NCBI RefSeq assembly: GCF_013375935.1
Contig: NZ_CP056117.1
Location: 2,852,001-2,916,000 of the forward strand
Source: Enterobacter cloacae
Lineage (GTDB): Bacteria > Pseudomonadota > Gammaproteobacteria > Enterobacterales > Enterobacteriaceae
DNA length: 64,000 bases
Direction of reading: 5' to 3'
Shown piece after piece: positions 10,730 to 23,173 of this stretch. The translations under genes were made by a program, and so were the position numbers. Numbering within the stretch: position 1 is the stretch's first letter; every line of letters begins with the position of its first letter. The notes beneath the pieces are model-generated. The model searched no databases. It saw nothing but the letters and a program-made list of their open reading frames with translations, and was not told where the DNA came from.

Positions 10730-10784
10730 GTGATTATCCCGTGTCCGGCTTCGGTCAAAGCGTGGAAAAGACGGGGATAATCAC
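10730..10784. repeat. 11-bp inverted repeat in the fliK-fliL gap
   Basis: GTGATTATCCC at 10730-10740 and GGGATAATCAC at 10774-10784 are perfect inverted copies separated by 33 bp, filling the fliK-fliL gap. In mRNA read on the minus strand they could form a large stem ahead of fliL. No T tract follows, so it does not look like a simple terminator. Confidence 0.6.
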
Positions 10785-10798
10785 GTTACCTCTGGCGT

Positions 10799-12004
10799 TT
10801 AGGCAAAGATGTCTACGGCACTGGTGCCGCGAGCGGCGGATTGCAGGGCGGCAGGGGCCGGCAATAGCTCCTCGCCCTCATCGTTAAAGCCGCCGTGCTG
10901 GCCGGAACGCGACGCGTGCTGCTGTTGTCCGGATGAGGACTGCTGCTGTCCGGCAAAGCTCTCACCGCTGACGCTGCTTTGTGAAAGCTGAATGCCGTTT
11001 TCCGCAAGCTGCGTGCGCAGGACAGGCAGGGCCGCTTCCAGCGCCGCGCGGACGTGGCCGTGCGGGGAAACCATCTGCAGCTGTGCCTGGTTGTCATCGA
11101 GCTTAAGCGAAATGTGCACCTGACCCAGATCCTCCGGGTGCAGACGCAGCTCCGCGGTCTGCTGTCCCTGCTTAGTGAACAGCGTGATGTGCTGGCTCAG
11201 GTTCTGCTGCCATTCTGGCGTGCCCAGCGGCTGGCTTAGCACCGGCGCAGTGGCAACGGTCGCGGCTGGCTGAGACGGCGTCAGGCCGCTGAGTATCGGT
11301 GCCAGCGTTGCGGTTGGGCCCGCGGTGGACGACGGGGTGCTCAGCACGTCCTGTTTCTCAGCGGCGGCGACAACAGGCGTAAGGGTTGCCGCGGCGGGCA
11401 GCGTCTTATCGCTATCCTGAACCGATACGTTTTCCTGACCGGTTAACGTGCGGCTAAGCGTCGATTGCGGGCCGTTACCCGTCTGGGCCAGGGCAGAGGT
11501 GAGGGTGGCACGCGGCGCGGCTCCCCCGGTACCCGCAGGCTGCGGCGCTACCGGCGCGGCGATCTGCTGGTGCGGTAGCATCGCCATCAGCGCGCTTAAC
11601 CCGGCCAGCTCGTCTTCGTCGGTGGCGGCGTCGGGGTCTGCTTTCGCATCCGCATGGGCCAGCACCTTCAGCGCATCGGTGCCCGTCGCAGGCTTAAGCC
11701 CGGAGACGAGGCTTTGCAGGGTAGTGTCATCCCCGGATAGCGTCTCCTGGCGGGAAATCAGCTCGGCGATTTTGGCCTGTAGCGCGGTATCACCGCTCTT
11801 TTCCTGCGCCGCTTTCGACAGCTTGCTGCCCGCCGCCTTCAGGTCGGCCAGCGTCAGCGGCGCATCTTTGCCTTTACCGGTGGTCTCCGTCAGCGCGCCC
11901 GCCAGCAGAGAGAGAAAATCCTGCGCGCCCTCAGCGCCTTTTCCGGCCAGCGTGCCGCCGGACAGGTCACTGTCGGTCATCAGCAGTTGTTGCAGTGTGA
12001 TCAT
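10799..12004 (-). CDS. fliK: Flagellar hook-length control protein FliK
   Basis: A 401-residue molecular ruler that switches export specificity once the hook reaches its length. The N-terminal two thirds are low-complexity, rich in A, T, S and Q, and poorly conserved; the C-terminal Flg_hook domain (about 265-350) is clear, with '[19 protein letters not shown]' and '[16 protein letters not shown]'. Slightly longer than the 375 residues of E. coli. It overlaps fliJ by 4 bp. Confidence 0.94.
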   Translation of the reverse strand: MITLQQLLMTDSDLSGGTLAGKGAEGAQDFLSLLAGALTETTGKGKDAPLTLADLKAAGSKLSKAAQEKSGDTALQAKIAELISRQETLSGDDTTLQSLVSGLKPATGTDALKVLAHADAKADPDAATDEDELAGLSALMAMLPHQQIAAPVAPQPAGTGGAAPRATLTSALAQTGNGPQSTLSRTLTGQENVSVQDSDKTLPAAATLTPVVAAAEKQDVLSTPSSTAGPTATLAPILSGLTPSQPAATVATAPVLSQPLGTPEWQQNLSQHITLFTKQGQQTAELRLHPEDLGQVHISLKLDDNQAQLQMVSPHGHVRAALEAALPVLRTQLAENGIQLSQSSVSGESFAGQQQSSSGQQQHASRSGQHGGFNDEGEELLPAPAALQSAARGTSAVDIFA

Positions 12005-12444
12005 TCTGGTTTCCTCATTGATGCGCGCTGGGCAAACTCATCCATTTTTTTCTGATCCAGACGGTTTTCCGCCAGGGTCGAGGCGGCAATCTGCCGGTCC
12101 TGTAACGTTTGCCAGGCCTGCAGCCGCTGTTTTTTCTCGCGCCAGAAATTGAGCGCAGTATCCACTTTTTGGGTCCACTGGTTAAGCTGCTGGCGATGCT
12201 GCTCAATTGCCTTTTCCAGCGTCTGGATAAACTGCTGGTAGTTAATCCAGCGCTGGCTGCCAATGCCCTGCGTCATGTCGGTGTTAAGGTTGGTGCGATA
12301 TTCATGCTGATAGTCGATTAACATCTTCAACTGCTCTTCAGCCTGCTGGCACCCGCGCCGCATTGCGCCAAGCTGCAGTGCGGCATCGTCAACTTCTTTT
12401 TCAGCCAGATCTTTTAGCGTTGATAACGCGCTGTTTTGCGCCAT
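12001..12444 (-). CDS. fliJ: Flagellar export chaperone FliJ
   Basis: A 147-residue, almost entirely alpha-helical coiled-coil protein, same length as E. coli. It docks in the FliI hexamer and links it to FlhA. Conserved opening '[20 protein letters not shown]'. It lies 21 bp after fliI and overlaps fliK by 4 bp. Confidence 0.95.
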   Translation of the reverse strand: MAQNSALSTLKDLAEKEVDDAALQLGAMRRGCQQAEEQLKMLIDYQHEYRTNLNTDMTQGIGSQRWINYQQFIQTLEKAIEQHRQQLNQWTQKVDTALNFWREKKQRLQAWQTLQDRQIAASTLAENRLDQKKMDEFAQRASMRKPE

Positions 12445-12465
12445 GACCTTCGCCCTCCACCTGTG

Positions 12466-13835
12466 TTACGCCTGCGGGAAAATCAGCTCCAGAGCCTGGA
12501 TGGAATCGTCCCAGTCGGCGCGTTCAAAAATACCCTGTTGCAGAAACGCCTCCAGCTGCGGCCACAGGGCAATCGCCTTATCGAGCATCGGGTCGCTGCC
12601 TTTGGCGTACGCCCCAACGCTGACCAGATCGCGGTTGCGCTGGAAGCTGGAGAGCAGTTGTTTGAAGTTACGCACGCGGGCGTAGTGCTTCTCGGTAATC
12701 AGCGCCGTCATCGCGCGGCTGATCGAGGCTTCAATATCGATAGCCGGATAGTGCCCGGCTTCGGCCAGACGGCGCGACAGCACAATATGGCCGTCGAGGA
12801 TCGCGCGCGCGGAGTCGGCAATCGGATCCTGCTGGTCATCGCCTTCGGTCAGCACCGTGTAGAACGCGGTAATCGACCCTCCGCCGCTGATGCCGTTCCC
12901 CGCGCGTTCAACCAGCGCCGGGAGTTTGGCAAAGACTGACGGCGGATAGCCTTTGGTGGCCGGTGGCTCACCAATGGCCAGCGCGATTTCACGCTGCGCC
13001 ATCGCGTAACGGGTCAGGGAGTCCATGATCAGCAGCACGTGCTGGCCCCGATCGCGGAAATCTTCCGCAATGCGGGTGGCATAGGCGGCTCCCTGCATAC
13101 GCAGCAGCGGCGACACGTCAGCCGGTGCGGCGATCACTACCGAACGGGCGCGGCCTTCCGCACCCAGAATATTTTCGATGAAGTCTTTTACTTCGCGACC
13201 GCGCTCGCCGATCAGGCCAACGACGATGACGTCCGCCTGGGTATAGCGCGCCATCATGCCGAGCAGAACGGATTTACCGACGCCGGATCCGGCGAACAGG
13301 CCCATACGCTGCCCGCGGCCTACGGTGAGCAGGGCGTTGATGGGGCGCACGCCGGTATCCAGCACATGCTCGATGGCAGTGCGCTGCAGCGGGTTAAACG
13401 GCTGCGTGATCAGCGCCCCGGTTTCGGTGGTGTCGGGGGAGGGGAGGCCGTCAAGCGGCTTACCGCTTCCGTCCAGCACGCGTCCCAGCAGCGCCGGGCC
13501 GAGCGGCAGCTGTTTGCCGCTTTGCAGCCCATCGCCGGTGATGTTTTTCGCGTAGACGCGCGCGCCGGGCAAAATGCCCTCCACTTCCTCAAGGGGCATC
13601 AGGAAGAGCCGCTGGCCGTTAAATCCGACCACTTCGCTCTCCACTTCGCGCATCTCCAGGCCGTCCTGACGCTCAATAACGCAGGTGGCGCCGAGCGGGA
13701 GCTGTAGGCCCGTCGCTTCCAGCACCAGACCGGTGGCACGCGTCAGGCGTCCATAACGACGAACGGACGGCAGCTGCGCCATCTTCGTTTCAAAATTATC
13801 GAGCGTGTTGAGCCAGCGCGTCAGGCGTGCGGTCA

Positions 13836-13836
<1 letters not shown>
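12466..13836 (-). CDS. fliI: Flagellum-specific ATPase FliI
   Basis: The start at 13836 ([15 protein letters not shown]) gives 456 residues, like E. coli (457). Walker A is visible as '[13 protein letters not shown]' (about 175-187), and the F1-ATPase-like core with '[17 protein letters not shown]' follows. It energises and orders substrate unfolding at the export gate. Its ATG overlaps the fliH stop codon by one base. Confidence 0.97.
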
Positions 13837-17212
<3,376 letters not shown>

Positions 17213-17440
17213 TGCGCACCTCTTAAATCCTGGTGGTTTACGTTATTCGTGTAGAGAAACAAAACTGACCCCCGGGTCGGCAAACACGACAAAAGTTCCA
17301 TACTGATGGCCCTGCCATTATTTGATGATTCGGGATTTTCTATGCGTCAAATAACCTGGTTTTTTAACGCTATTTACCGCCATTATCTTATTGACAAGCT
17401 GTTAGTCTTGACCCCGTAAAAAACCATCCAGGGGAGAGTC

Positions 17441-17755
17441 ATGGCTATACAGGGTATTGAAGGGGTAATCAGTCAGCTGCAGGCTGCGGCGATGACGGCC
17501 CGTAATCAGAACGTGGCTGACCAGCAGCCGGGCATCAGCTTTGCCGGCCAGCTGCATGCGGCGCTGGACCGGATCAGCGATAAGCAGAACGCGGCCCGTA
17601 CCCAGGCTGAAAAATTTACCCTCGGTGAACCCGGCGTGGCGCTCAACGATGTGATGGCCGATCTGCAAAAAGCGTCGGTGTCACTGCAGATGGGACTGCA
17701 GGTGCGTAACAAGCTGGTGTCGGCGTATCAGGAAGTCATGGGCATGCAGGTTTAG
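17441..17755 (+). CDS. fliE: Flagellar hook-basal body protein FliE
   Basis: A 104-residue protein, the E. coli length, with the family start '[17 protein letters not shown]' and the conserved end '[22 protein letters not shown]'. It joins the MS ring to the rod and is the first export substrate. AGGGGAGAG at about 17430-17438 is its ribosome site. The 228-bp gap to fliF must hold both divergent promoters; I could not assign boxes with confidence. The next genes downstream are phage remnants, not chromosomal genes. Confidence 0.96.
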   Translation: MAIQGIEGVISQLQAAAMTARNQNVADQQPGISFAGQLHAALDRISDKQNAARTQAEKFTLGEPGVALNDVMADLQKASVSLQMGLQVRNKLVSAYQEVMGMQV

Positions 17756-17781
17756 GTTATCTAACCTAATGATATTTATTA

Positions 17782-18342
17782 TTAATAACCATCCGATCCC
17801 ACAGCGTGGGGCATGGATGGGGCAAACTCACTCAATTTCTGGTTGAGAATGAGTACCTGGTCCTGGTTATTTTCAGCCATCCAGGATCCGTACACCCGGT
17901 AAACCATTTGCGCGTCGGTGTGGCCCATTTGCTTCGCGATGAAGTTAGGGTTGGCACCGGCAGCTAACTGATACTGCTTACCCAGGCGTGTTAGTTTTGC
18001 CTGACTCTTCAGCACGTCGATAGCTGGTTGAATGAGGTTGATGATGCGGTCAGTTCCGGCCTCCGTCTTCGGAAGGGTGAACTCCTTCGTTAACGTGTGG
18101 TTTCGGCGGATCATCATCGTGCCGGCTTTCTGGACGATATCTTCCCAGGCCAGTGACACAAGTTCTCCGTGGCACACGCCGGCGTACACGGCAAGAGACC
18201 ACATGTTTTTCAGCTGCTGGTGGGCGCAGGCGTTAATCAACCTAACGAACTCCTCTCGCGTCAGCGGGTCAGGCTCGCAACGGGAGCGTTTGAGAAGGGC
18301 GATCCCATTAAATGGACTGACCTTCACATTCCCAGATGTCAC
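17782..18342 (-). pseudogene. Degenerate tyrosine integrase (prophage relic next to fliE)
   Basis: The frame encodes the catalytic half of a lambdoid-type integrase: 'PLTREEFVRLINACAHQQLKN', then 'AGVCHGELVSLAWEDI' and finally 'LAAGANPNFIAKQMGHTDAQ' with the tyrosine in 'MVYRVYGSWM'. It is broken: the N-terminal domain is missing, the usual arginine of the 'GxRxGE' motif is cysteine-histidine here, and the stretch with the H-x-x-R catalytic motif is missing between 'LGKQYQ' and 'LAAGAN'. It cannot be active. E. coli K-12 has an integrase relic (intG) at the same site beside fliE, so this looks like an old integration hotspot. Confidence 0.85.
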
Positions 18343-18483
18343 CGGCAGAATATGAAAACCTGTATTATCAACGGCTCGGAAGTGTCTAGATTATTCGTGG
18401 CTATTCAGTATGGGATGCGATTGGCTCTGATATCATTGCAAAGCCTGCCAGTTCCTTTAATTTGAGCGCCTTAAACACTATGA

Positions 18484-18819
18484 TATCACTCAACAGGGAA
18501 ACGGGTTACGACACTCAAAAAAACTGGTCGTCTGCATATCGCATCGCGTGGCTGGCATGTTATAGCCTTCAATATAATCAGTAATAGCTCATCTTCATCG
18601 CAACTGCTCACCATCGCGGGTATGAGCTTCCTTAGCTATGAGTCTCAGATTTTATGGGATGTTAATAAGCTTCTAAGGAAGCTTTCACAAAATCCTGTAC
18701 ATAACGTTGTGCCGAGGTTCGTAGGTGACGAATATCTCGACACAACTGCCGGGCAGTTTGAGTGGTATAAAGCAACTGCTACTACAGCTGCATCATGGAA
18801 GAAAATCACAAATGCCTAA
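18484..18819 (+). pseudogene. C-terminal fragment of a phage structural protein
   Basis: The frame is open from just after a TGA at 18481 to the TAA at 18817 (111 codons) with no convincing start until an ATG at 18622. The C-terminal part, 'PRFVGDEYLDTTAGQFEWYK' followed by 'ATATTAASWKKITNA', resembles short segments common in phage tail or particle proteins. GC content is lower than in the surrounding genes. I read it as a 5'-truncated phage gene; the exact family is not recognised. Confidence 0.4.
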
Positions 18820-18824
18820 TTAAC

Positions 18825-18856
18825 AACGCGCCTGCTTAGCAGGCGTGTTTGTTTTT
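18825..18856 (+). terminator. Terminator after the phage fragment
   Basis: AACGCGCCTGC/GCAGGCGTGTT pairs around a TTA loop and is followed by TGTTTTT. Confidence 0.7.
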
Positions 18857-18923
18857 AATCATGTCACCACTTGTACCTAAACCATCATCATACGATGGCA
18901 GGGCGTTATCACGGAATATATTT

Positions 18924-19913
18924 CTATTTTAGATATCGAATATTAAAAATAGGTAATATTATTATAGATATCATCATCGAAACCACAAAAACAAAAACAG
19001 ACAAAATGCAAGTCGTCAAAAAATAGTTTATTACACCTGGTTTATGGAAGTACGCAAAGTAAACAGGAGACAATAACTTTAAAACGCAAATATGTATAAG
19101 GTAAGCTCCGTATGTCGATGCTGAAAGTTTGCTTAGAATTTCGTTGTTATTAATTCTTAATTTGGAAAATAAAATTACAACTCCACAACAGGCGACAAAC
19201 ATACTTATATTAAAGTCGTATGGCATTGGGAGGTGTTTTTCGCCATTGTATACAGAAAGATAAACAATGAGAGTATACCCGATTATTATTAATAATAAAG
19301 ACTGACCCAATGTCACTCTGTCCTTTATCCTTGCAATAAATCCTCCCGCGACAAAGTAAGCTGTCCACTTGTCTATGCTTGGTACAGGCAAGACATTGCT
19401 TGCAGATGGCAAATCGCCGTTATACAAGAGCAGGAATGCAATTATGCATAAACCAAAAAATGAACCACTAACTGAAATATCTTTTAATAAGTAATTAATT
19501 GGCTGTGAAAATATATATATGCCAATAAGAGAATAAACAAACCAAAAATGTATTGATATTGAGTTTCTAATTATCAATGCATTAATATATTCCTTTAACC
19601 CAGAAAAACTTATAGTCATACCTTTGTTAATTACAAACCAGTGGATAAGACTATAAAAAATAAATGGAATGGCAATTCGTTTTACTTTTGTGAAAAGTGA
19701 TTTTGCTGAAAAATCAACATTTGAGTTAAGTATAAAAAATCCGCTAAGAATAAAAAATACAGGCAATCCTATTCTAAATAGCGATTGACCAAATAAGGCG
19801 AGGTAGTTGTTAAGATTATCTTGACCATATTTGTAATTCAGGCATGTATGTATACAAACCACCATTAAGCAACTTACGATTCTGAGAGCGTCTACCCCTG
19901 CATTTCTATTCAT
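18924..19913 (-). CDS. Acyltransferase-3 family membrane protein (phage-borne)
   Basis: A 329-residue polytopic membrane protein with the family start 'R-N-A-G-V-D-A-L-R-I' and the early histidine in 'VVCIHTCLNYKYG', followed by about ten hydrophobic segments including 'LPVFFILSGFFIL'. Acyltransferase-3 enzymes of the WecH/OafA type O-acylate surface sugars. The gene is strikingly AT-rich compared with flagellar and core genes, a sign of transfer. It sits in a phage relic, so lysogenic conversion of O-antigen or another glycan is a plausible original role (inference). The frame is intact. Confidence 0.8.
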   Translation of the reverse strand: MNRNAGVDALRIVSCLMVVCIHTCLNYKYGQDNLNNYLALFGQSLFRIGLPVFFILSGFFILNSNVDFSAKSLFTKVKRIAIPFIFYSLIHWFVINKGMTISFSGLKEYINALIIRNSISIHFWFVYSLIGIYIFSQPINYLLKDISVSGSFFGLCIIAFLLLYNGDLPSASNVLPVPSIDKWTAYFVAGGFIARIKDRVTLGQSLLLIIIGYTLIVYLSVYNGEKHLPMPYDFNISMFVACCGVVILFSKLRINNNEILSKLSASTYGAYLIHICVLKLLSPVYFAYFHKPGVINYFLTTCILSVFVFVVSMMISIIILPIFNIRYLK

Positions 19914-19996
19914 TGAATCAGCCTATCAGCATAAAACTCAGTACTTTAGCACATAAATTTAAATATGTGCTTGATACAGTATCGTGTTATGAGCTA

Positions 19997-20012
19997 CTGC
20001 ATGTGTATACAG
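19997..20012 (+). promoter_or_regulatory. LexA box upstream of the umuC-like locus
   Basis: CTGCATGTGTATACAG has the CTG-N10-CAG form of a LexA operator and sits 17 bp before a small start codon, where umuDC operons carry theirs. Confidence 0.75.
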
Positions 20013-20029
20013 TATCCTGTGAGGTGATC

Positions 20030-20119
20030 ATGCCGCGCCTAGCAGACATTAAAACCGCATTCGTTACGGTCGCAGAGCCAATCCTTTTTCCATCAGCAAG
20101 CATTGTTGAAACGCGGTAA
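20030..20119 (+). CDS. 29-residue reading frame, possible umuD remnant
   Basis: The ATG at 20030 follows GAGG at 20021-20024 and directly follows the LexA box. The product starts M-P-R-L-A-D-I-K and ends 'FPSASIVETR', which recalls the start of UmuD proteins ('FPSPAADYVEQR' type). There is no trace of the serine-lysine protease core. I infer a umuD gene reduced to its N-terminus, but the match is short and could be coincidental. Confidence 0.35.
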   Translation: MPRLADIKTAFVTVAEPILFPSASIVETR

Positions 20120-20126
20120 AGTCATT

Positions 20127-20336
20127 ATGTCATTGATAAATATTGTTTTTTTAAGCGGGGGCATCTTGCTAATCTGGTTTTGCGGACGACAGCAGCATGC
20201 GTATTGGGCTGGTGAATCACTTATAACTGATGATGGCGAGGCCATAGGGGGCGACGCATTGGATGACGTCCGCATTGTTGGGGTAGTTACCCACACAATA
20301 AGCCCGGTATGGTTAGACGACACTCCGGTGATGTGA
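20127..20336 (+). CDS. Small membrane-type protein of unknown function before umuC
   Basis: A 69-residue frame with a hydrophobic N-terminus ('INIVFLSGGILLIWFCG', one probable membrane helix) and an acidic, soluble C-terminal half ('LITDDGEAIGGDALDDVRIV'). Its TGA shares a base with the umuC-like ATG at 20336, so it was probably translationally coupled to it. I do not recognise the family. The end 'VGVVTHTISP' faintly recalls the C-terminus of UmuD, but the rest does not. Confidence 0.4.
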   Translation: MSLINIVFLSGGILLIWFCGRQQHAYWAGESLITDDGEAIGGDALDDVRIVGVVTHTISPVWLDDTPVM

Positions 20337-21604
20337 TGCTTGCCATGGTTGGTGTGAACTCTTTTTATGCCAGCTGTGAAACAGTATTCAGGCCCGATCT
20401 GCGCGGGCGGCCGGTGGTCGTTCTGTCGAATAATGACGGCTGCGTAATCGCACGTAGCGCCGAAGCAAAGGCTGCCGGGATAGCGATGGGTGAGCCGTTC
20501 TTCAAACAGAAAGAGTTGTTCCGGCGCGCTGGTGTTGTTTGCTTCAGCAGCAACTACGAGCTCTATACAGACATGTCCAGCCGGGTATTGACCACACTTG
20601 AAGAGATGAGTCCTCGCGTGGAAATTTATACCATAGATGAAGCCTTCTGCGACCTGACTGGCATAAGGAACTGCCGTAACCTGAATGAATTTGGGAAAAA
20701 AATCCGAGCAACGATTTTACAGTGGACGTATCGTACTGTCGGTGTCGGCATAGTCCAGACCAAGACGCTGGCGAAGCTTGTTAACCATGCTGCGAAATAA
20801 TGGCAGCGGCAGACCGGCGGCGTGGTTGATCTCTCAAACGTCGATCGGCAGCGGAGACTACTGGTGCTTGTTCCTGTTGAGGATGTCTGGGGCGTTGGCC
20901 AACGAATCAGCAATAAGCTCAATGCTACGGGCATTAAAACATCTCTGGACCTTTCTGAGCAGAGCACGTGGATTATCCGTAAACACTTCAATGTTGTGCT
21001 GGAGTGAACCGTCCGGGAACTGCGCGGTGAGCCATGTCTGGACCTGGAGGAGTTCGCGCCGGTGAAGCAGGAAATAGTATGCAGCCGATCGTTCGGTGAA
21101 CGCATTACTGTCTATGAGCAGATGCGGCAGGCGATTTGCAGCTATGCGGCCCGTGGCGCCGAAAAGCTTAGCGGTGAACATCAGTATTGCCGCTTTATTT
21201 CTACATTCGTGAAAACCTCTCTCTTTGCGCTTAATGAGCCGTATTACGGTGACTGTGCGTCAATGAAGCTTTTCACCCCCACTCAGGATTCACAGGACAC
21301 CATCAACGCCGTGGTAAAGTGTCCGGACAAAATCTGGAAGGATGGTCACCGATATTAGAAAGCAGGGATCATGCTGGGCGACTTCTTCAGCCAGGGTGTG
21401 GCCCAGCTCAACCTGTTCGACGACAGTGCGCCTCGAGCTGGTAGCGAGAAGTTAAAGGAGGTGCTGGATCATCTGAACGCCAAAGATGGAAAGGGCACGC
21501 TCTACTTTGCTGGTCAGGGCATACAGCAGCAGTGGCAGATGAAGCGCGAAATGCTATCGCCGCGGTATACTACAAGATATTCGGATCTGCTCTTTGTTAA
21601 GTAA
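20336..21604 (+). pseudogene. umuC: Full-length umuC-like Y-family polymerase with three in-frame stops
   Basis: One frame of 422 codons, exactly the length of E. coli UmuC, runs from 20336 to 21604 but is interrupted by TAA at 20798, TGA at 21005 and TAG at 21356. The sequence between them aligns continuously with UmuC: 'ETVFRPDLRGRPVVVLSNND', 'VEIYTIDEAFCDLTG', 'KQEIVCSRSFGERITVYEQM', 'MLGDFFSQGVAQLNLFDD' and 'LSPRYTTRYSDLLFVK'. The first catalytic aspartate (the D of the usual C-D-V-N-x-F-Y motif) is glycine here (M-V-G-V-N-S-F-Y). It cannot make active DNA polymerase V. The 3' end overlaps yedK by 8 bp tail to tail. Confidence 0.92.
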
Positions 21605-22268
21605 CCGGTTCGATTAACTCAGGACCTTGGTTCTTCACATTCCCGACGGCGCGCGTCACGGCGTTCCAGATAAACTTGTCTGCCGGAACGGCACCGTCGG
21701 CTGCTATCTCTTCTGCTTCTTTCCCGACTATATCCTGTCGCATCCATTTGCGCGCAGCTTCAGGTGACAGAACCAGCGGCCTGCGATCGTGAATATCCAC
21801 AAGGCCTTCGTCAGCTGCAGACGTCACGATTAGAAAACCCTCAGCTTCATCGCCGCGCTCAAACGGCGTGCTGCCTATCACCGCCATGAAAATGGGCTGG
21901 CCGTCGGCACGGTGAATAAAGTAGGGCTGTTTCTTGTCGCCTTCCTTCTTCCATTCGAACCACCCATCCGCAAAGCATATAGCCCGGCCATGCTGCCAGA
22001 GAGGCTTAAACATTCGGCTTGTGGCCGCCGTCTCGACTCGCGCGTTAATCAGTGGTGGTTTATCCCACCATCCGGGCGCGTAACCCCAGAACACCGGATC
22101 GAGGTGCAGTTGCTCGTCGCTTTCGTTCAGCAGCAGCACTTTGGTGCCGGGCGCGACGTTGTACCTGCCAATAGGTTCAGGGTCGTATGGAATGTCGCGA
22201 TCGGCTTCGTCAGCCAAATAGGCAAGATATTCTTCACGGGTTTGGGCTTGTGCAAAACGTCCACACAT
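21597..22268 (-). CDS. yedK: SRAP-domain abasic-site DNA-protein crosslink protein YedK
   Basis: This 223-residue protein is the bacterial HMCES homologue, which covalently traps abasic sites in single-stranded DNA through Cys2. The start M-C-G-R-F supplies Cys2; the conserved 'GRYNVAPGTKVLLL', 'CFADGWFEWKK' and 'DIHDRRPLVLSPEAARKWM' blocks are present, including the active-site glutamate and histidine. It was a flank of this locus before the phage insertion, as in E. coli, where yedK lies near fliE. Confidence 0.95.
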   Translation of the reverse strand: MCGRFAQAQTREEYLAYLADEADRDIPYDPEPIGRYNVAPGTKVLLLNESDEQLHLDPVFWGYAPGWWDKPPLINARVETAATSRMFKPLWQHGRAICFADGWFEWKKEGDKKQPYFIHRADGQPIFMAVIGSTPFERGDEAEGFLIVTSAADEGLVDIHDRRPLVLSPEAARKWMRQDIVGKEAEEIAADGAVPADKFIWNAVTRAVGNVKNQGPELIEPVT

Positions 22269-22657
22269 AGAAACCTCCAGTCAGTCAGACTGAAAGTATA
22301 GGGCAGGGAGAAAAAGTAGCGCGCGCCGGTTAAGTCTTACAAACGGATTCGGGGCGATTATGCTAATGGTAGGCGTAAAGCGGCGCGTTGCGAAACTGGA
22401 AGTAGCTACGCAAAGTTTTGGTGGTGGGGCATGGGTGGGACATAAAACAGCACTCAATCTAAGGTGAACTTAGACGACTGATGTTTTCGACGACTATAAC
22501 CATCTGTTATTTGGAGCGCTCTTGGACGATCTTTGTCGTTTATTAAAAAATGTATGCTCATGTGATGGGCCCGCAGGTGTAATCAGTGCCAATCTTACGC
22601 TGGCAGCCTGATGGCTTTAATGCCACAATATTTTTTTCTTCGCATGCAGGAAAGATG
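22269..22657. other. Intergenic region between yedK and yedD
   Basis: 389 bp with no gene I can support. It holds the divergent promoters of yedK and yedD. At 22424-22442 lies GTGGGGCATGGGTGGGACA, matching 17 of 19 bases at 17806-17824 inside the integrase relic's 3' end, a possible trace of an old attachment site or of a second integrase end. Confidence 0.5.
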
Positions 22658-23071
22658 ATGGAAAAAGTAGCAATTGTGGCTGCGATGCTGGCGCTGGCGG
22701 GATGTGTTCAGGTCGATAACTACCAGGAAGTAATTAAGCACCCGGTACCTTCTCAACTGGCGGGTTACTGGCAGTCGAAAGGGCCGCAGAGCGCGATGGT
22801 AAGCCCGGAAGCGATTGCCACGCTGGTGGTGACGCAAGAGGGGGATACGCTTGACTGCCGGCAGTGGCAGCGGGTAATAGCCGTGCCGGGCAAGATCATG
22901 CTCCGTTCGGACAGCTACTATAACGTGACGAGTAAGCTTGACGTCTATCCGCTCGAACGTGACGGTTCAACGCTTGAATATGACGGTATGGAGCTGCAAA
23001 AGGTCGATCGCCCAACGGTGGAGTGCGCAGATTATCTGAGCAAAAATCCGCTGGAGAGCAAGCTTCCCTAA
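22658..23071 (+). CDS. yedD: Outer-membrane lipoprotein YedD
   Basis: The start at 22658 (MEKVAIVAAM) gives 137 residues, as in E. coli. A signal peptide ends in the lipobox L-A-G-C, with the lipidated cysteine at about residue 15. The body has the YedD signature 'GYWQSKGPQSAMVSPEAI' and 'EGDTLDCRQWQRVIAVPGK'. The function is unknown; the E. coli gene is a member of the Rcs regulon. A longer upstream start at 22586 was rejected because AGGAAAG lies just before 22655. Confidence 0.9.
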   Translation: MEKVAIVAAMLALAGCVQVDNYQEVIKHPVPSQLAGYWQSKGPQSAMVSPEAIATLVVTQEGDTLDCRQWQRVIAVPGKIMLRSDSYYNVTSKLDVYPLERDGSTLEYDGMELQKVDRPTVECADYLSKNPLESKLP

Positions 23072-23081
23072 AGGTAAAAGC

Positions 23082-23107
23082 AAAACGGCAATTATATTGC
23101 CGTTTTT
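23082..23107 (+). terminator. Terminator after yedD
   Basis: AAAACGGCAA-TTATA-TTGCCGTTTT, a 10-bp stem with a T tract, 10 bp after the yedD stop. Confidence 0.85.
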
Positions 23108-23112
23108 AGGGT

Positions 23113-23151
23113 TTGCTCCCTCTCCCACAGGGAGAGGGTCGGGGTGAGGGC
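23113..23151. repeat. REP-like palindromic intergenic element
   Basis: CCCTCTCCC-ACA-GGGAGAGGG followed by TCGGGGTGAGGG, a motif I know as widespread in enterobacterial intergenic regions. Only one copy is visible in this window, so the repeat status rests on recall. Confidence 0.5.
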
Positions 23152-23173
23152 ATCAGACCGCACTTTTCCAGTA

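Noticed and set aside
18169..18465. A plus-strand frame opposite the integrase relic.
   Set aside because: It only mirrors the integrase sequence and resembles no protein.
19913..20119. A 68-codon frame from 19913 ahead of the umuC locus.
   Set aside because: Its first part is AT-rich and contains the LexA box; the better start is the ATG at 20030 with its own ribosome site.
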